64,000 nt of DNA from Amphiura filiformis (GCF_039555335.1 NC_092640.1:33969887-34033886), one strand, 5' to 3'. Counted from the stretch's first letter, positions 1 to 12,385 are shown. A program made the numbers and translations. The notes: generated by a model not told the origin, from the sequence alone.

Positions 1-1012
1 AACGTCACTGGAATTATGTATTCTTGGGGAAAAAGGGTGGGTCAGATTTTGACTTGATGGGTCAATTAAATATATGGGTCAAAAGGATCCAGATTTGACT
101 TTTTTTTTTTCAATTTTGACCAAAATTGTGGATATTTTAAGTATAAAAACATTATAAGATCCTAATTTGACAAAGATAACGTCACTGGAATTATGTATTC
201 TTGGGGAAAAGGGGGCAACTTAGATATGTTTTGTCCCGTATACAGCACCATAAGCAATGATAAGGTTCTACAAGTACAAAGAACCTCAAAATGTTCTATA
301 AAGAACCTTAAAGATTTAAATAGGCATAGGGACTTTGCATGCAATTAATTAATTCAATGACTCATCGCAAAGAAAAGTGAAAAGCAGTGTGAACGTTTTA
401 AAAGTTCTATAAAACCATTTTCTTGGCTAATGAACTTTTTTTGTCCACATACGGAACCCCCGTGGGTTCTTTTTTTAATTTTTATTATAAAAAAAAAAAA
501 AAGGTTCTTTAGCTTAGAAAATGATTTTTTAGAACCAAAAAGGGTTAAGACTCCTTTTTATTATACTATTCTTAACTTTGTAATGAGGGTGTATCAAAAT
601 CAAAATGATTGGTACCCATCAGTATCCAGTGAACATGACCAAGAATGCCACATCAAAATAATGTACTAGGCCTTTTATACCCACCTTATTGTAGATTTTT
701 GCTATAAAAGTGTAATAGTCATTTCAAAAGGATTTAATGTTAAATGTAGAAGAAGCAGGGGCGTAGCAAGAGCATCAGGGGCCCATGGACAAGGAGCAGT
801 ACGGCCCTTTCAACCAGGACAGGATTTAGCCTACCTTATTGGGGCCCTGGGCCAGGCCAAAATTTGGAGGCCCGAACTCACGTGCCGAGGAAGGTATGTG
901 CACTCAAGTCAGCTAGCAGTGGCCAAGTTTTGGTTTAACTAATGGGGACCAAGGGGGACTAACATATTTTGTTCAATTCAATTTCAGACTATTTTGGCCC
1001 CAGATCAACATA
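1..1012. other. Repeat-bearing stretch without a gene
   Basis: No coding sequence is supported. The first 33 bases recur almost exactly at 178-211, a direct repeat with a period near 177 bases. Between 240 and 560 the motif AAGAACC and its complement GGTTCTT recur several times around A/T runs, as in a decayed fold-back repeat. Confidence 0.5.
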
Positions 1013-2121
1013 CATTGTGGCCTGTACACCATCTGCGATAATCAACTTTTGAAAAGCACTCTAAACAAGGATTTAACACGATACCCTAAACAGGTAACAC
1101 GCGCCTGTTTTCAAACCCTAAACAGGGGATTTTATTCCTTGCATCAAATTTCATACCCTAAATTTCATTTCCGCGTATTAGCCATTACAATTTTGTACCC
1201 TTTTTTCCGATTTTTCATGTTTTTGACACCCTAAACACGATACGCGCGTATTGTGCCTACTAGACTCTTCCGTAGTCCACTAATTGCCAACTGCATACTC
1301 TGGCTATTGCATTTAAGCTTAGAACTCTGATTCAATTAATTTGAGCACAAAATTGATAGAATTTCACATCTGATCTTTTCAGTCACCGTACTCTCTCTGT
1401 TTGTTATTTACTCCCAAGTGGCACTGACTTTGGATTGCGGTTTACATCTTAACACGGCTGTCGGTCTATGGATGGGCCGGATGTCTGGCCTACTAAAATT
1501 GGCCATGATGTAATGCATCTTTAAATGGATCTGGCTTGTGATTTGTCGCCCGATCTCGTTATGGTTTAAATCCAGCTCCGGGCACCTGCCATTACCATTA
1601 ATAACTACCGTACTATGGTACACATTTTGTGTTGGCGGGAACATTAAACTCTCAGTAGGTGCATGAGCGCGTCTTGTAGGCCTACTTGCTTGCGGTTTAA
1701 TTGGATTGATAAACAAGTATGATTGACAGTGTGTGTGTTAGGCACTTTTAGGGACTTTGCCCGTTCAAAGTCCCGTTTAAAATTCAAAGTACGGTACATC
1801 TTATAGTACCGTAGTCGATTTTTAACTCGGGCTTTCGCGATCATCATGATATGTTGAATTCAATAATACAGTAATATAAGCCTACGTATACTTTACTTTT
1901 ACTGTCACAAATATAATTATGTAAACGTTTTCATAACCATTTTATACTGGCATTTTGATGTAATAAATATCAGTATTTCGAGTTCAAGTGAATGCGTTCA
2001 TCATGAATAATAACATAATTATTTTTATTTATCAAAAATCGGCATAGTCTACGTGCCTACCCACGAAAAACTACCCTTTTTACGCGTTTTTATTACCCCG
2101 GATGGTGTACAGGCCACAATG
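1013..2121. mobile_element. DNA-transposon-like element with 21-bp perfect terminal inverted repeats
   Basis: The ends at 1013-1033 and 2101-2121 are perfect reverse complements (left end starts CATTGTGGCCTGTACACC). The interior repeats a phrase like TACCCTAAACAGG three times and has no transposase frame, so this is probably a non-autonomous derivative. No target-site duplication is clear. The family is not recognised. Confidence 0.6.
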
Positions 2122-3599
2122 GGAGTGACCCCCGGAGAAACAAGTTCAGTGTTTTGGTTTATAAACTCCAATAAATTTACTCCGTGAATTTGGAGGTGCT
2201 CCTTACAAGAAGAGGAATTGTCAGCACAGAAAACGAAACGAAAAACATGGCCGCGTTCACAGCGGATGGCAAATAATTTATTAAGGTAAGATGTACGACG
2301 ATAAAACGTTTAAACCACGTACAAGTTGGTAAAATTATTAAGATTTTAAAACATAATTAGTAGCATCATCACCGCGAGAAGCCATTCGGAGGATTGGTGA
2401 CTTAATTCGTAAGGCTTGTCTTGTGTATTGCATAGGTATCACACTCACAGGGAAACCTCGGTTAACACATTCATGCATTTGTTAGTCAGTCAAAATGGCC
2501 TAAACCGGCAATACAAATTTACATTGAAATTAAAAAAGAAGATTTTTAAAACGAAACCTTCATAAATATGTTGTCTATACTTCACTTGACCCAAATGATT
2601 TTTTTGGTGATGAGAGATTCGCACATGGAATTTCAGAGATTTTGATAGCAGTTCCATTAAAAAAGGTGCTATTTCCATGAGATTAAGATCTAGAACACAC
2701 CCCGTAATGCTGTTTTGGGGAATTTTCTAGGAGAATTTGATGAAAGTCAATCTTTGACAAGATGTAACTTTGCTACGGAAAGTGCTATGACAAAAAGGTT
2801 TTCAGTGTTGGCTTTCTTTACTCAAGGGCTCTTTAATTTGATATATAAAATGATGCAGTTTGATGGCAAATTTGAATTCACCTGGCATACCTAAATTATT
2901 GCAGCTAGCACTGTTGACAAGCATAATATGCCTATAATATGCATATTATGCAAGACAAGCAATTCTGTCCAGTTTCTAGTCTTGGGCCCAAGCTTCACGT
3001 GGCTCATGGTTTGTAATGAACGACAGAAACCGGCTGTGAAGGAGTATGCCAGGCAAACACATTTGATAGTCAGCCAAATTCGCCGGCAATGTCAATGCAT
3101 TTTTACTAGTCCTAGTAACTAGGAAGACCGAACACAGACATAATCATATGGACGTTAAAATGAGCCTGTTCTATCGTCCTAGATATCTCGCTTTATGATA
3201 CACACATCCACAAAGTTGCACACATTTCCTAAATTTTCAATTATACAATTCTGTTGGTAGACGTTTTTCACTATTCCATAGTTTCTTCTGTTGCTTACCT
3301 AAATATTGATATCATTGCTTTTGAAAAATAATCCGTATAAAGGTGTTTTCTTTCCAACTTCTTTGGAGCAAAAAATTCGGTACCAAAACCTAAGTCCGAA
3401 GGAAGAACCGGATGTAGTTGCAAAGGTCAAACTTTGTTTATTTTCTAGAGACACGTGCTGGCGTTGTTTACATAAATTCTCCTTCAGGCGGTACATGGCG
3501 GATTGGGTTGGTTTTTTTTGTTCTATTTGATTTTTGATTTGAATTATTCATACATTTTAATAATACGTTTGCTTGAATTCATGAATATGAACTGCCCTT
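2122..3599. other. Intergenic stretch with one dispersed repeat
   Basis: No gene is supported. 2553-2895 is a copy of a dispersed repeat found again at 8296-8636. The rest (2896-3599) shows short open frames without recognisable protein features. Confidence 0.4.
2553..2895 (+). repeat. Dispersed repeat, copy 1
   Basis: About 340 bases here match 8296-8636 in the same orientation with small indels, sharing blocks such as CTTCACTTGACCCAAA and GACAAGATGTAACTTTGCTA. The two copies lie 5.7 kb apart. No retroviral-type interior is found between them, so they are not called LTRs. Confidence 0.7.
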
Positions 3600-3689
3600 A
3601 CCAAAGTGAATGCCTTCGCTATGCAGTTTCTATGCAGTCGTAGATGCAGTTATTTTATGTAGTCGGTTTTTAAGTAGTCGAAATGATCT

Positions 3690-4955
3690 TCATATGCATC
3701 GACATGTCCATATTATGCCTTCAAAGACAGGATATATGCCTTCGAAGGCTTATTTGCAGTCGCTATGCCTTCCCACAGCAAAGTTAATATGCAAATTAGC
3801 TATGCCTTCATTGGTCGACTGCATAGCTATGCCTTCATTGGCCGACTGCATAGCTAGGGGAGATTGGGGTTAGTTGGAACACTGGGTAAGTTGAAACATT
3901 GTATTTTTTTCTGACACAAAAAATTAATTTGGTAAAATACTGGCACCTAGTAATAGGTATTAGTAAGGGTCATCCACCAAATTAGCAACAGCACTGATTT
4001 TACCAGTGTTGGCTTGGGAAAGGAATATCTGTTTTTGACTTGCTGACTAATTTTATACCCCTCAGAAAAGATCACGTTATTCCATGTTGTTTGAAGATTC
4101 AGGGGATTATTTTTTGAGTATCATAAGCACTAGTAGTAAGTCCCAGAATAATGTTAAATAAAAGTTTTATTGTATTTCTTATTTTGTGTAATGAACTTTG
4201 AAATGTAAAAATAGGCATCGGGGTTAGTTGAAACTTTTGAGGTGGGGTTAGTTGAACCGTGAAAATCGCATAGAAAAATATGGTTAAAATTTGACTTTTA
4301 AAATTTGTAACATGTTTACCATTTCTTCAATATTGCTTTAATATGGTTAAAAAGCATTAATACAAGAAAAAGTGCAGCACAGAAAGTACATTTTATAATA
4401 TTTTAGGCTTCGATATTTTCGTCCATGGTGACACTCGTCACCTTGTGTCCAAAGTATTGACCAGGCTCCCACATATTTATTTATTCATTTTTTCACACTG
4501 ATTGTATGTTAAAGGGTGCCTTCAAGGGAAGTATAACCCTAACAACACAATAATAATTATTTTGAAATTTTTACAAGCCATGTTTCAACTAACCCCATTC
4601 TATGTTTCAACTTACCCCAGGGGTGGGGTTAGTTGAAACACTTTTTTTTCAAATTTTCAAATTGGATTATATGAATAATCATAAGCAGGTCCAATAAAAT
4701 TTAAGGCTGTATTTGTAGCATGTATGTATCACGTTTATACTGATATGGTTTAAAGTGTTCCATTGAAAGTAATCTTTTGCTCAAAAGACGATTTTGTGAA
4801 AAATGTTTCATCTAAAATCTCCCTTGCCTTCATTTCGACTGCATAGCTATGCCTTCATTGGTGGACTGCATATATGCATTCATGGCCAACTGCATAGCTA
4901 TGCCTTCATTGGTCGACTGCATAGCTATGCCTTCATTAGTCGACATGTCCATATT
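3690..4955 (+). repeat. Tandem repeat of GACTGCATAGC / TATGCCTTCATTGG phrases, split by an insertion
   Basis: A roughly 27-base unit combining CGACTGCATAGC and TATGCCTTCATTGG occurs several times at 3700-3860 and again at 4830-4955. The array is split by the element at 3857-4824. Looser ACTGCAT/ATGCAGT words continue at 5990-6090 and 7640-7770. Confidence 0.6.
3857..4824. mobile_element. Element carrying GGGGTTAGTTGAAAC motifs, inserted in the tandem repeat
   Basis: The left end begins GGGGAGATTGGGGTTAGTT and the right end finishes AAAATCTCCC, giving a short terminal inverted repeat. The phrase GGGTTAGTTGAAAC occurs near both ends and in both orientations (about 3868, 4220, 4245, 4585-4640). 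No transposase frame is visible. The interruption of the flanking tandem array supports an insertion. Confidence 0.5.
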
Positions 4956-4989
4956 ATGCCTTTTAGAATTTTGTCATTCTTTACCTAAA

Positions 4990-6091
4990 ATGTTGAAATA
5001 ATAATAATAATGATAACTATTAGGAAGGATCTCTGTCCATTTTTAGCCAAATTAAATATTCACAGGGTAACACTAGCTATTTCCATGTTTTTGGTTCTAT
5101 GGGGAATTAAAATTGTAATTAGAATCAGGCCCCAATGCAGCGGGTGTGCCCCCCCCCCCCCCCCCCATGCGTACGGACCCGATTACAATCCAGGTCTTTA
5201 TGATCATGATCAATGTGCATTTCAGTGGAACGGCATAACTCTACATGCAAAGGGCAATTACATTAAAAACAAAAACCATTGTTATAATTATGCCCTGTTA
5301 CATTACTACTCATGAATACCCTTTATACTCATTAATTGGGTTTTGCCATCGTTTACCATTGTGACATTGCAGGATGGCAGTTTGGGCCACTCACTGTGAC
5401 AAAAAGTTGAAAACAACAGTCCCAAAGAAATAGGATGACCATTTGGCACCATGTATATAGTCATGGCTCTTAAAAATTGTCTGCCAAAAAAGTTTAGAAC
5501 CAACATCTTGATGAACCAATATAAACCTTATTGTTTTTCAGCCTGCCAAAATAAGACAGAGATCCCCAGTACATTAATTATCCCTGTACCACATTAATTA
5601 TTGTCATAATACATGTACATGTCAGCATAATTATAATGAACCAAACTGTTCTGCTATACAAATCTAGGTTGCCACTAAAACTAATTTTGAATACATGATA
5701 CATCTCTGATGTCAAGTGCTTGACTGCAAAATTCAACAGGTTTGCAGTAATCATGTAAGCATAAATCTTAAGCTTATACATTTCTACTCATCTACATGCA
5801 GTGAAAATCTGTAAGCCTCAAATTTACCTGTTTATACAGTCATTGTAGTAATCTGTAATGTGGAATTTCCTTTAAAATGTCTGAATTATGTAAAATAGTG
5901 CCCAAAACATTCACCATCTTCTTACAGCTTGTAACTGCCTTGAATCCAACAGCAAATTTGAAATGGCAGTTGGTGATCATGTGACATGTATGCAAATTAG
6001 CTCTCGACTGCATAATTTGCCTTCCATAGGACTGCATAATTTTGAATTTGTCTTTGACTACTTGTTTTCCCAAGCTTGACTGCATAGGACT
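4990..6091. other. Intergenic stretch with an 18-C run
   Basis: Nothing coding is supported. The only marked feature is a homopolymer of 18 cytosines at 5149-5166, where sequence length may be unreliable. Confidence 0.4.
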
Positions 6092-7635
6092 AGTGATAGG
6101 CTGTACAGCCCAAAAAAAAGGGTGATGTTTCAAAAAGCTTAGGGTACCAGCTGAATTGAAGCAGCTAATCCTCCTGAGCATTTTGACACCTTTAAAAAAA
6201 ATCGGTTGAAAAATGAGACAGTGCCAGAAAAACCGGCGCATAAGGGGACTTCTTGGGACCCCTATTTTTCACTATTTTGACAATTATGGGCATTGCTTTT
6301 GTTGGATTCTAATGATTATTTACATGATTTAACACCATTAGATTCTCAGGGTGGGGGAGGAAGTTTTCAACAAAAAAACTTCACCCACTACATGAGCAAA
6401 AAAAAAACAACTTTCCCCACCAACACTAAAAAAAAAAAAAAACCCCACCTAACTGTGTGTAATGCATGAAATTAAAAAACAAAACTTGCTAGCGATGAAA
6501 AAAACAAACTTAGCGCCTTGGCCGGCAAAAAAATTTGACCCTAACTTCCTACCCCCCTGAGTATCAAAATGACAAAAAAAGTGCGTCCCTTAGGGTCCCT
6601 GGATAAATTTATGCAATTTTTACACAAATCGTATGTTTTGATGCAAGTTTAAGAGCCAATTTAGGATGTGCAGCTGTTCAGCCTAATAGCAAGCATAATA
6701 TCCCCCTACTAAAATTTTATCATTTATTATTATCAAATCAAAGTTACTGATAAATAACATCTTCTGTCCAAATTTGAACTCTCAACCTTATTTCACTTGT
6801 GCATGGTACCCATTTGAACATGTGTAGAGACGCTTCCATTGACTTACATGTGATATAAAGTTCGTTGACCCCTGTATATTGCTATGGGCAGGTTACCCCT
6901 GTATTAAAAATTTGTGCCACGGCCATACCAAATGTGATAAATGGCTGAAAATTTCAGAATATGGATGATTGATGATTATCTCTAGTATGATTAACTTAAA
7001 AATCAAAAATGGTTGCGAAATGGGTTGCTAAAATATAAAGCGCCCTCACGGCCTAATTTTACACAAAATCGGTAATTTTAAGGACACTAAAAAGTTTCAT
7101 TTGACACAAAGTGCATAAATGACCTTCCTGGACCTAAAACTATGTAAGTAGATACCAAAAATGCATTACATAATCCTTAATGTGATAAAATTCCCTTAAA
7201 ACTAGAAAATAAGGACAAATCTGCCCCCCATTTTGTGTGTCGTTATTTACGGCACTGTCTCAATTTTTGGCCGATTTCAATAAAATTGGTGTCAAATTAC
7301 TCAGAACAGCAAGCTGCATCAAATAAGCTGGTACCCAGGTGGTGTACGACGTGCATTCTCTAAATTCAGTAAATTTCCATCGTCAACCGTGTAATTGAAT
7401 GTGATTATTTTGAAATTTTAAACCGATTATAATATCCCAAACAAATAGGCCTATGTTGATAAATAATATAAATACAAGCTAAAACCGTTGGGGTTCAATA
7501 ATGGAAAAACAAACCAAGTATATGGAAAATGCCATACGGCCGGGCGGTTTCACAAGTTGCCGGCTCGATCATGTCATCCGCCGCCTGCTGGTACCCTAAG
7601 CTGTTTGCAACTACACCCTTATACAGCCTATCACT
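6092..7635. mobile_element. Inverted-repeat element, family A copy 1
   Basis: The ends are inverted: AGTGATAGGCTGTA at 6092 faces TACAGCCTATCACT ending at 7635. Inside, CTTAGGGTACCAGCT and TGAGCATTTTGACACC-type blocks at about 6138-6195 reappear inverted at 7260-7345 and 7590. The same terminal blocks occur at 14.8, 23.8, 34.7 and 38.5 kb, so this is an abundant local family. No intact transposase is seen. Confidence 0.6.
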
Positions 7636-8295
7636 AATAGGACTGCATAATTTACAGTGACTGCCTATTTGAAATGAAAAGCAGTCGAAGACATAACTAC
7701 ATGGTACAACTGCATGATTAAGTAGTCATTTGTCTTTGACTGCATAAAGACTGCATATTATGCAGTTTTGTTTGGTAAGGGTGTCTATTTCTAAACCCAT
7801 GCATGAATAATCATAGGTTTGGGTGTACAATGTATTGATCCACCAATCTACTGTCACCTGCCAAAGCCTTTCATCGCGCACACCTGGATAAATACGTCAC
7901 AGGCCGTCTTACAGAAATTCCCACAATGCAACATTAAAATGGCTCCTTCCATGAATAGCACGTCGCGCAGAGAAACTGCAGCGAAAATCATCTGTTTTAA
8001 CATTATAAGTTCAAATACTGAATAAATCAAGGTGAGCATAATAATTTAGAAATACTTCGGATACTTTAGAGCTTTGTTTTACTGAACTGCAACTTGTGAT
8101 TTACATAGGAACGGGAAACGTGTTCCGTACTCTCCAATTTCCCATGTACTGACTTGTTTATATAGGGCCATATTGTGTGCAGTTCTGAGACCGTGACATA
8201 TCAGATAATACCCAATGTAAAAGTAAATGTCGTCACGTTCTCAGTTACTGGGACTACATTTTTACATAGAAATTTAAAACAACTGGCCGAAGAAA
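7636..8295. other. Intergenic stretch, nothing recognised
   Basis: Short ACTGCAT words at 7640-7770 belong to the repeat vocabulary seen at 3.7 kb. Beyond that I see no gene, RNA or element border. Confidence 0.35.
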
Positions 8296-8636
8296 GAAAC
8301 CTACATAAATATGTTTTCTATACTTCACTTGACCCAAATATATGATTTTTTATGGTGATAAGACAATCGCACATGGAATTTTAGAGGGATTTTGATAGCA
8401 GTTCCATCATATGAGTCTAAAGATCTAGAAACACCCCCCGAAATGCCGTTTTGGGGAATTGTGCTAGCTGAATCTTTTTGACATTGTTTGATGAAAGTCA
8501 ATCTTTGACAAGATGTAACTTTGCTATGGAAAGTGCTATGAAAAAAAGGTTTTCAGTTTTGGCTTTGTTTACTCAATTTGATATATAAAATGATGCAATT
8601 TGATGGCAAATTTGAATTCACCTAGCATACCTACAA
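8296..8636 (+). repeat. Dispersed repeat, copy 2
   Basis: Matches 2553-2895 over its whole length in the same orientation, with scattered substitutions and indels. Confidence 0.7.
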
Positions 8637-8798
8637 TGTAGAGACTAGTCACTCCAGACTGGAGTGGCAACATCGTCAATTTCGGAAAAAACAACACTCG
8701 ACCATGGCATGGACTTTAATTGTCGGTTTGTCATTATATAAACAGATAAATCAAGTAAGTAACTTCCACTCTGAAAACATCTTCTGGCCAATTCCACC

Positions 8799-9378
8799 GT
8801 TACGGACGTTACAGATACATGCAACTTGCAACTTTTAAGTGAATAGCACACATGTTTGCTGTTAGGATTTAACACTTTATTTCTTAGTATGCTACTAGTA
8901 CACACTCTAGTGTTCATTATAATTAAGCAATTTTGTTTTGGCTTTATTAGTTAATTAGCTACAGAAATTAGAAGCGAAAGCGTTACGGACGTTACCGAAA
9001 GTGCCTGCCTTTTGACAGATGGTACATATCCGTAAATCTCCATTCAGTTCTGTGTTTTTATTTTTTTCTGTTACCGGTAACTATATTGAGCAAGCCCTGA
9101 CTCCATTCTATGTAAACATGAAAAGCAAGTTTGAAATTAATACTCCTGTATCGTCCTACACTGTTGATTTAGTGTTACGGACGTTACATTTTAGCTCAAA
9201 TGTAACGTCCGTAACATTTTTCATGATGAAAAAAAACTGTCAAGATGCTTCCTTAGATTTTTTTCTTTACTATCTTGAAGTAGGTGTGACATCAATCTAT
9301 GGAGGCATGATTAGCAAGTTTGAAATAAATGCTCCTGTTTTGAGCAATAATGTTCCTAAATTTTGTTACGGACGTTAC
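8799..9378 (+). repeat. Five copies of a 14-base GTTACGGACGTTAC motif
   Basis: The motif lies at 8799-8812, 8982-8995, 9174-9187 and 9365-9378 on the plus strand and at 9202-9215 on the minus strand. The forward spacing is 183, 192 and 191 bases, so it marks a roughly 190-base repeat unit; a second shared phrase (AGCAAGTTTGAAAT) supports this. Copies three and four form an 18-bp perfect stem with a 6-base loop at 9174-9215. Confidence 0.8.
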
Positions 9379-9541
9379 AAAGGCACTTTTGGCATGGAAT
9401 TGGCCTTATAGCAACGGTCAGGTTTTTTGCTGATAGCTGTTGATTTGAAGGACGTAATTTTGCTATTGCAAGAGCTTGACAGATTCGGGAACCACCCAAA
9501 TTACCTGGGCTATCCCCACGACCCACATGCTTTGTGTCAAA

Positions 9542-9640
9542 ATGCCAAAAACAAGAGAGTTAACTGAGTCGGAAAAGGGGCAAATTTCTGCCCTTTTGGA
9601 GGATGCGTTAGGGAGCTTTGAGGTTACGACGCAGGGGTAG
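9542..9640 (+). pseudogene. Possible N-terminal fragment of a Tc1-like transposase
   Basis: A 32-codon frame starts MPKTRELTESEKGQI and ends at a TAG (9638-9640). The 'RELTESEKGQI' phrase resembles the start of Tc1-like transposases, just before the paired helix-turn-helix region. Nothing transposase-like follows, so it would be a truncated relic. Chance resemblance is possible over this short length. Confidence 0.35.
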
Positions 9641-10114
9641 CGCTAACTTGCGCCATGGGGTCATAGGCGCATTGTTTTAGCTTTTGGCGCACAAAATTAC
9701 CATTTTGAGGTTGTTAAAGGGTCATTTTCACCCTTTATTTCTATTGTTTTGGATCCATAGCTTCACAAAATTCAAAATTTTTGACCCCTTGTTTGAAAAC
9801 TTAGCGCTACACCTGATACGACGTGGAATTTAGCTCAAATTTATGTATAGCACTTTTAGCTATGTATTTTGGAAAAGTGATAGCAGTTGATGGAAATTGC
9901 ATCGCATTTTGTGATGCGATACCGTCGAATTCCGTCGAATTTCTTTTAAAATATTTTTTAATGGTCTAAAATATAAAGAAAAAATATTTCTCTGCATCAA
10001 CCACACATGTGATATTCGCGAACATTTTCAAGCACATAAACATTTTATACTTTTATAACAGTATTCTTGTATCTCACTCAAAGCCATTTTATAAATGTTG
10101 TTTTATCATTTCAG
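9641..10114. other. Intergenic stretch, nothing recognised
   Basis: No coding frame, RNA or clear repeat border is visible here. Confidence 0.35.
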
Positions 10115-10236
10115 GGGTTGAACCACTGTTATCTGTAACTATCTGCGACTGAAACAAGCCATTGCAGAGAGTGTGGTCTTGTATTGTTTGCTGCTTCACT
10201 CCAGGACATCTTTGCTAGAATTGACTTCCATCCATG
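10115..10236 (+). other. Orphan copy 1 of the zinc-finger gene first exon
   Basis: This segment follows a CATTTCAG acceptor and ends CCATG before a GTGGGT donor. It shares phrases such as GTGGTCTTGTATTG and CTCCAGGACATCTTTGCTAGA with the exons upstream of the finger genes at 13.2, 18.6, 24.7 and 29.1 kb. No finger array follows before the next copy. It may be an alternative 5' exon of the 13.4 kb gene or a leftover of a lost unit. Transcription is inferred, not seen. Confidence 0.55.
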
Positions 10237-11035
10237 GTGGGTTTTAAGTTCTCATAGGATGAACTGTATTTTTTAATATTGTTGGGGTCGTCTACAAATG
10301 TACATTGTACATGTTATAAGCAGCAACACATGGTAGTGAAACGTTTGTAACCATTTATTTGAGATATAAATCACAAAGAAAGGAAAAATACAAAAGAGAT
10401 TTATAAATGATTTTACAATATAATTTTTATAATACATAGAAAAGACAAACATGCTAAGATGTAGCGCCTGCCTCCAAGATGTTATACATACATGTAAAAG
10501 AACTCCTGACCCAAAAATACAAGGGACAGCATTAAGAATGATGAAGGTGATAAAACAATTCAAAAGTGCTAGCATAAGGATGTCAAAGAAGAAGATAGTG
10601 TGAGAAATAATTTTTTTAAAAAGATGGAGTAAAGTGATCCATTTCCAATAGATAATAAATATTTGTTATGATATCAGAATATTAGGCAATAGAACCAAAT
10701 TAGTTTGCTCTTTTGATCGACCATCGATGCTTGATTGGGGCGATCCTTGTTATTTATAAAATCAAATAATTGAACCATTGATGCTTGGTTGGGTTGTTCC
10801 TTATTATTTATAAAAGCAATTTTTTGTTAATTGAATCTGTAGCTGTGCAAGGAATGATATTGACCAATACTTATTTACCATTATTTCTGGTTAATTACTT
10901 GGTTAATTACTTCATTAATTTCAATTGTTGAAGCAGCATCACCATTGATCCAAAGATCAAACCAATATGGTTCTGGTGCCTAAGTACGAGGTATTTTTAA
11001 CATAAAATGAAGTAAACGATATAAATCGGTTTCTC
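10237..11035. other. Intergenic stretch with a two-copy tandem repeat
   Basis: Around 10717-10826 a unit of about 55 bases (CGATGCTTGATTGGG.. then CATTGATGCTTGGTTGGG.., each followed by TTATTTATAAAA) occurs twice. Nothing else is recognised. Confidence 0.4.
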
Positions 11036-11682
11036 TTAAGGGGTGGGTATGAACGTTTGGACAGTATTTATCGTGGGACATTAGAGCACAACAGACATAT
11101 CGAATTGCATTCTGAATACAAAGAATGTCCTTCTGATATCAAATAATTTTGATTTTTTGAAATTTGCAATGTAATACACATTTTATGGCAAATGATTAAA
11201 AATTGATATTTTTTATATTTAACAGTACTCAAAGTAAACTTTATAAATCTGATGATTTATACTTACAGTGTATGTAGGTGGGATGAAAAGCCGACGATCA
11301 ATTGAAAATTTTGACCTTTCGTATTGAAGATATGGATTTTTTCAAAACACCAAAATTTTTTTAGTGTTTTTGGGGAAAAAATCCATATCTTCAATATGAA
11401 AATTTTCATTTGATCATCGGCTTTTCATCCCATACACTTTAAGAATATGCCATTAGATTTATAAAATTTACTTCGAGGACTGTTATATATCATGTGAAAA
11501 ATATCAATTTTTATAATTTGTCATAAAATTTGTATTATATCGTGAATTTCAAAAAATGAAAATTATTTGATATCAGAAAGACATTCTTCGTATTCAGAAT
11601 GCAATTTGATATGTCTGATGTGCTCTCATTTCCCACAAAAAATACTGTCGAAACGCTCAAAACGCTCATTCCAGATCCCTTA
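11036..11682. mobile_element. Near-complete palindromic (fold-back) element, 647 bp
   Basis: The left half reads back on the right half along almost its whole length, centred near 11355. Examples: AATTGCATTCTGAATAC at about 11103 faces GTATTCAGAATGCAATT at about 11590, and the termini are TTAAGGG / CCCTTAA. A second copy sits at 61010-61400. No protein is encoded. This is a MITE-like element able to form a hairpin of about 320 bp. Confidence 0.75.
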
Positions 11683-11859
11683 ATTGTTTTTGGCAAGTAT
11701 TTAAAAATCGCATCTTCACTGATCCCCTCTGTTGTCGCTTCCTGGGTTGTATCGTATGGTGGGGGTGATCCCAGGTCTAACAACAGCATGTTTCATGGCT
11801 CTGATCAGCTCCCAAGCAAAGATGTGGGTACATCTAATTGGGATTGCCACCCATCATAG

Positions 11860-11930
11860 GCCTGGAAAGCTCAAATGGTAGAGCACAGTTCTTGCAAACA
11901 GAGGTCGCTGGTTTGAATCCCTCTTCAGTC
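11860..11930 (+). pseudogene. tRNA-Ala(UGC)-like sequence, degenerate
   Basis: A 71-base segment has a 7-base acceptor pairing with one mismatch (GCCTGGA with TTCAGTC), a perfect D stem GCTC/GAGC, an A-box-like AGCTCAAATGGTAGAGC, a possible UGC anticodon in CTTGCAA, and a B-box-like GGTTTGAATCC. The anticodon and T stems pair poorly. It is therefore more likely a tRNA pseudogene or the head of a SINE than a working tRNA. Confidence 0.45.
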
Positions 11931-12244
11931 AAATTTTCTTTGCTTTATTTTCCTTCTTCATAAAAATAACCTGTTTATGCTTAAACAGGGAGAGCATTTT
12001 GAGGGGGCACGAGGTATATACAACACAAAATTAACCTTATTATGCAAGTATTGATTTGATCATTTGGTGGAACAGTTACATGTAGGTGGCATTTTTGTGC
12101 AATCTCTGCTTGTTCTTCTCCACTTGGGTGACCCTTGGGTGGCGGGTTGGCCACACTTTAATTTTAGGTGTAAAATCAGTAGTTGGTTTGAAAAGAGAAT
12201 TTAAACAGCAATACTAATCATTTATAAATGTTGTAACATTTCAG
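11931..12244. other. Short intergenic stretch
   Basis: Nothing is recognised apart from AT-rich sequence leading into the splice-acceptor-like TTGTAACATTTCAG. Confidence 0.35.
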
Positions 12245-12385
12245 ATTGTTTCAGATACATCAATATACTGATATATCTCTGCAGCTGGCCACTATTCAAA
12301 GTAGCTTTAGGACTCAGAAAACCAGTGAGGATTGTGGTCTTGTATTGCTTGCTGTTACACTCGGGACATCGTGGTGACTTTAATG
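12245..12385 (+). other. Orphan copy 2 of the zinc-finger gene first exon
   Basis: It starts after CATTTCAG (a second acceptor-like TTTCAG lies 10 bases on) and ends TAATG before GTAGGT. It is more diverged than the other copies but keeps GATTGTGGTCTTGTATTGC and a GGGACATC block. No fingers lie between it and the next copy at 13.25 kb, so it could be alternatively spliced to the 13.4 kb gene or be a relic. Confidence 0.5.

Noticed and set aside
9019-9411. 130-codon open frame over the GTTACGGACGTTAC repeat
   Set aside because: It spans the tandem repeat unit, has duplicated phrases from that repeat and no recognisable domain.
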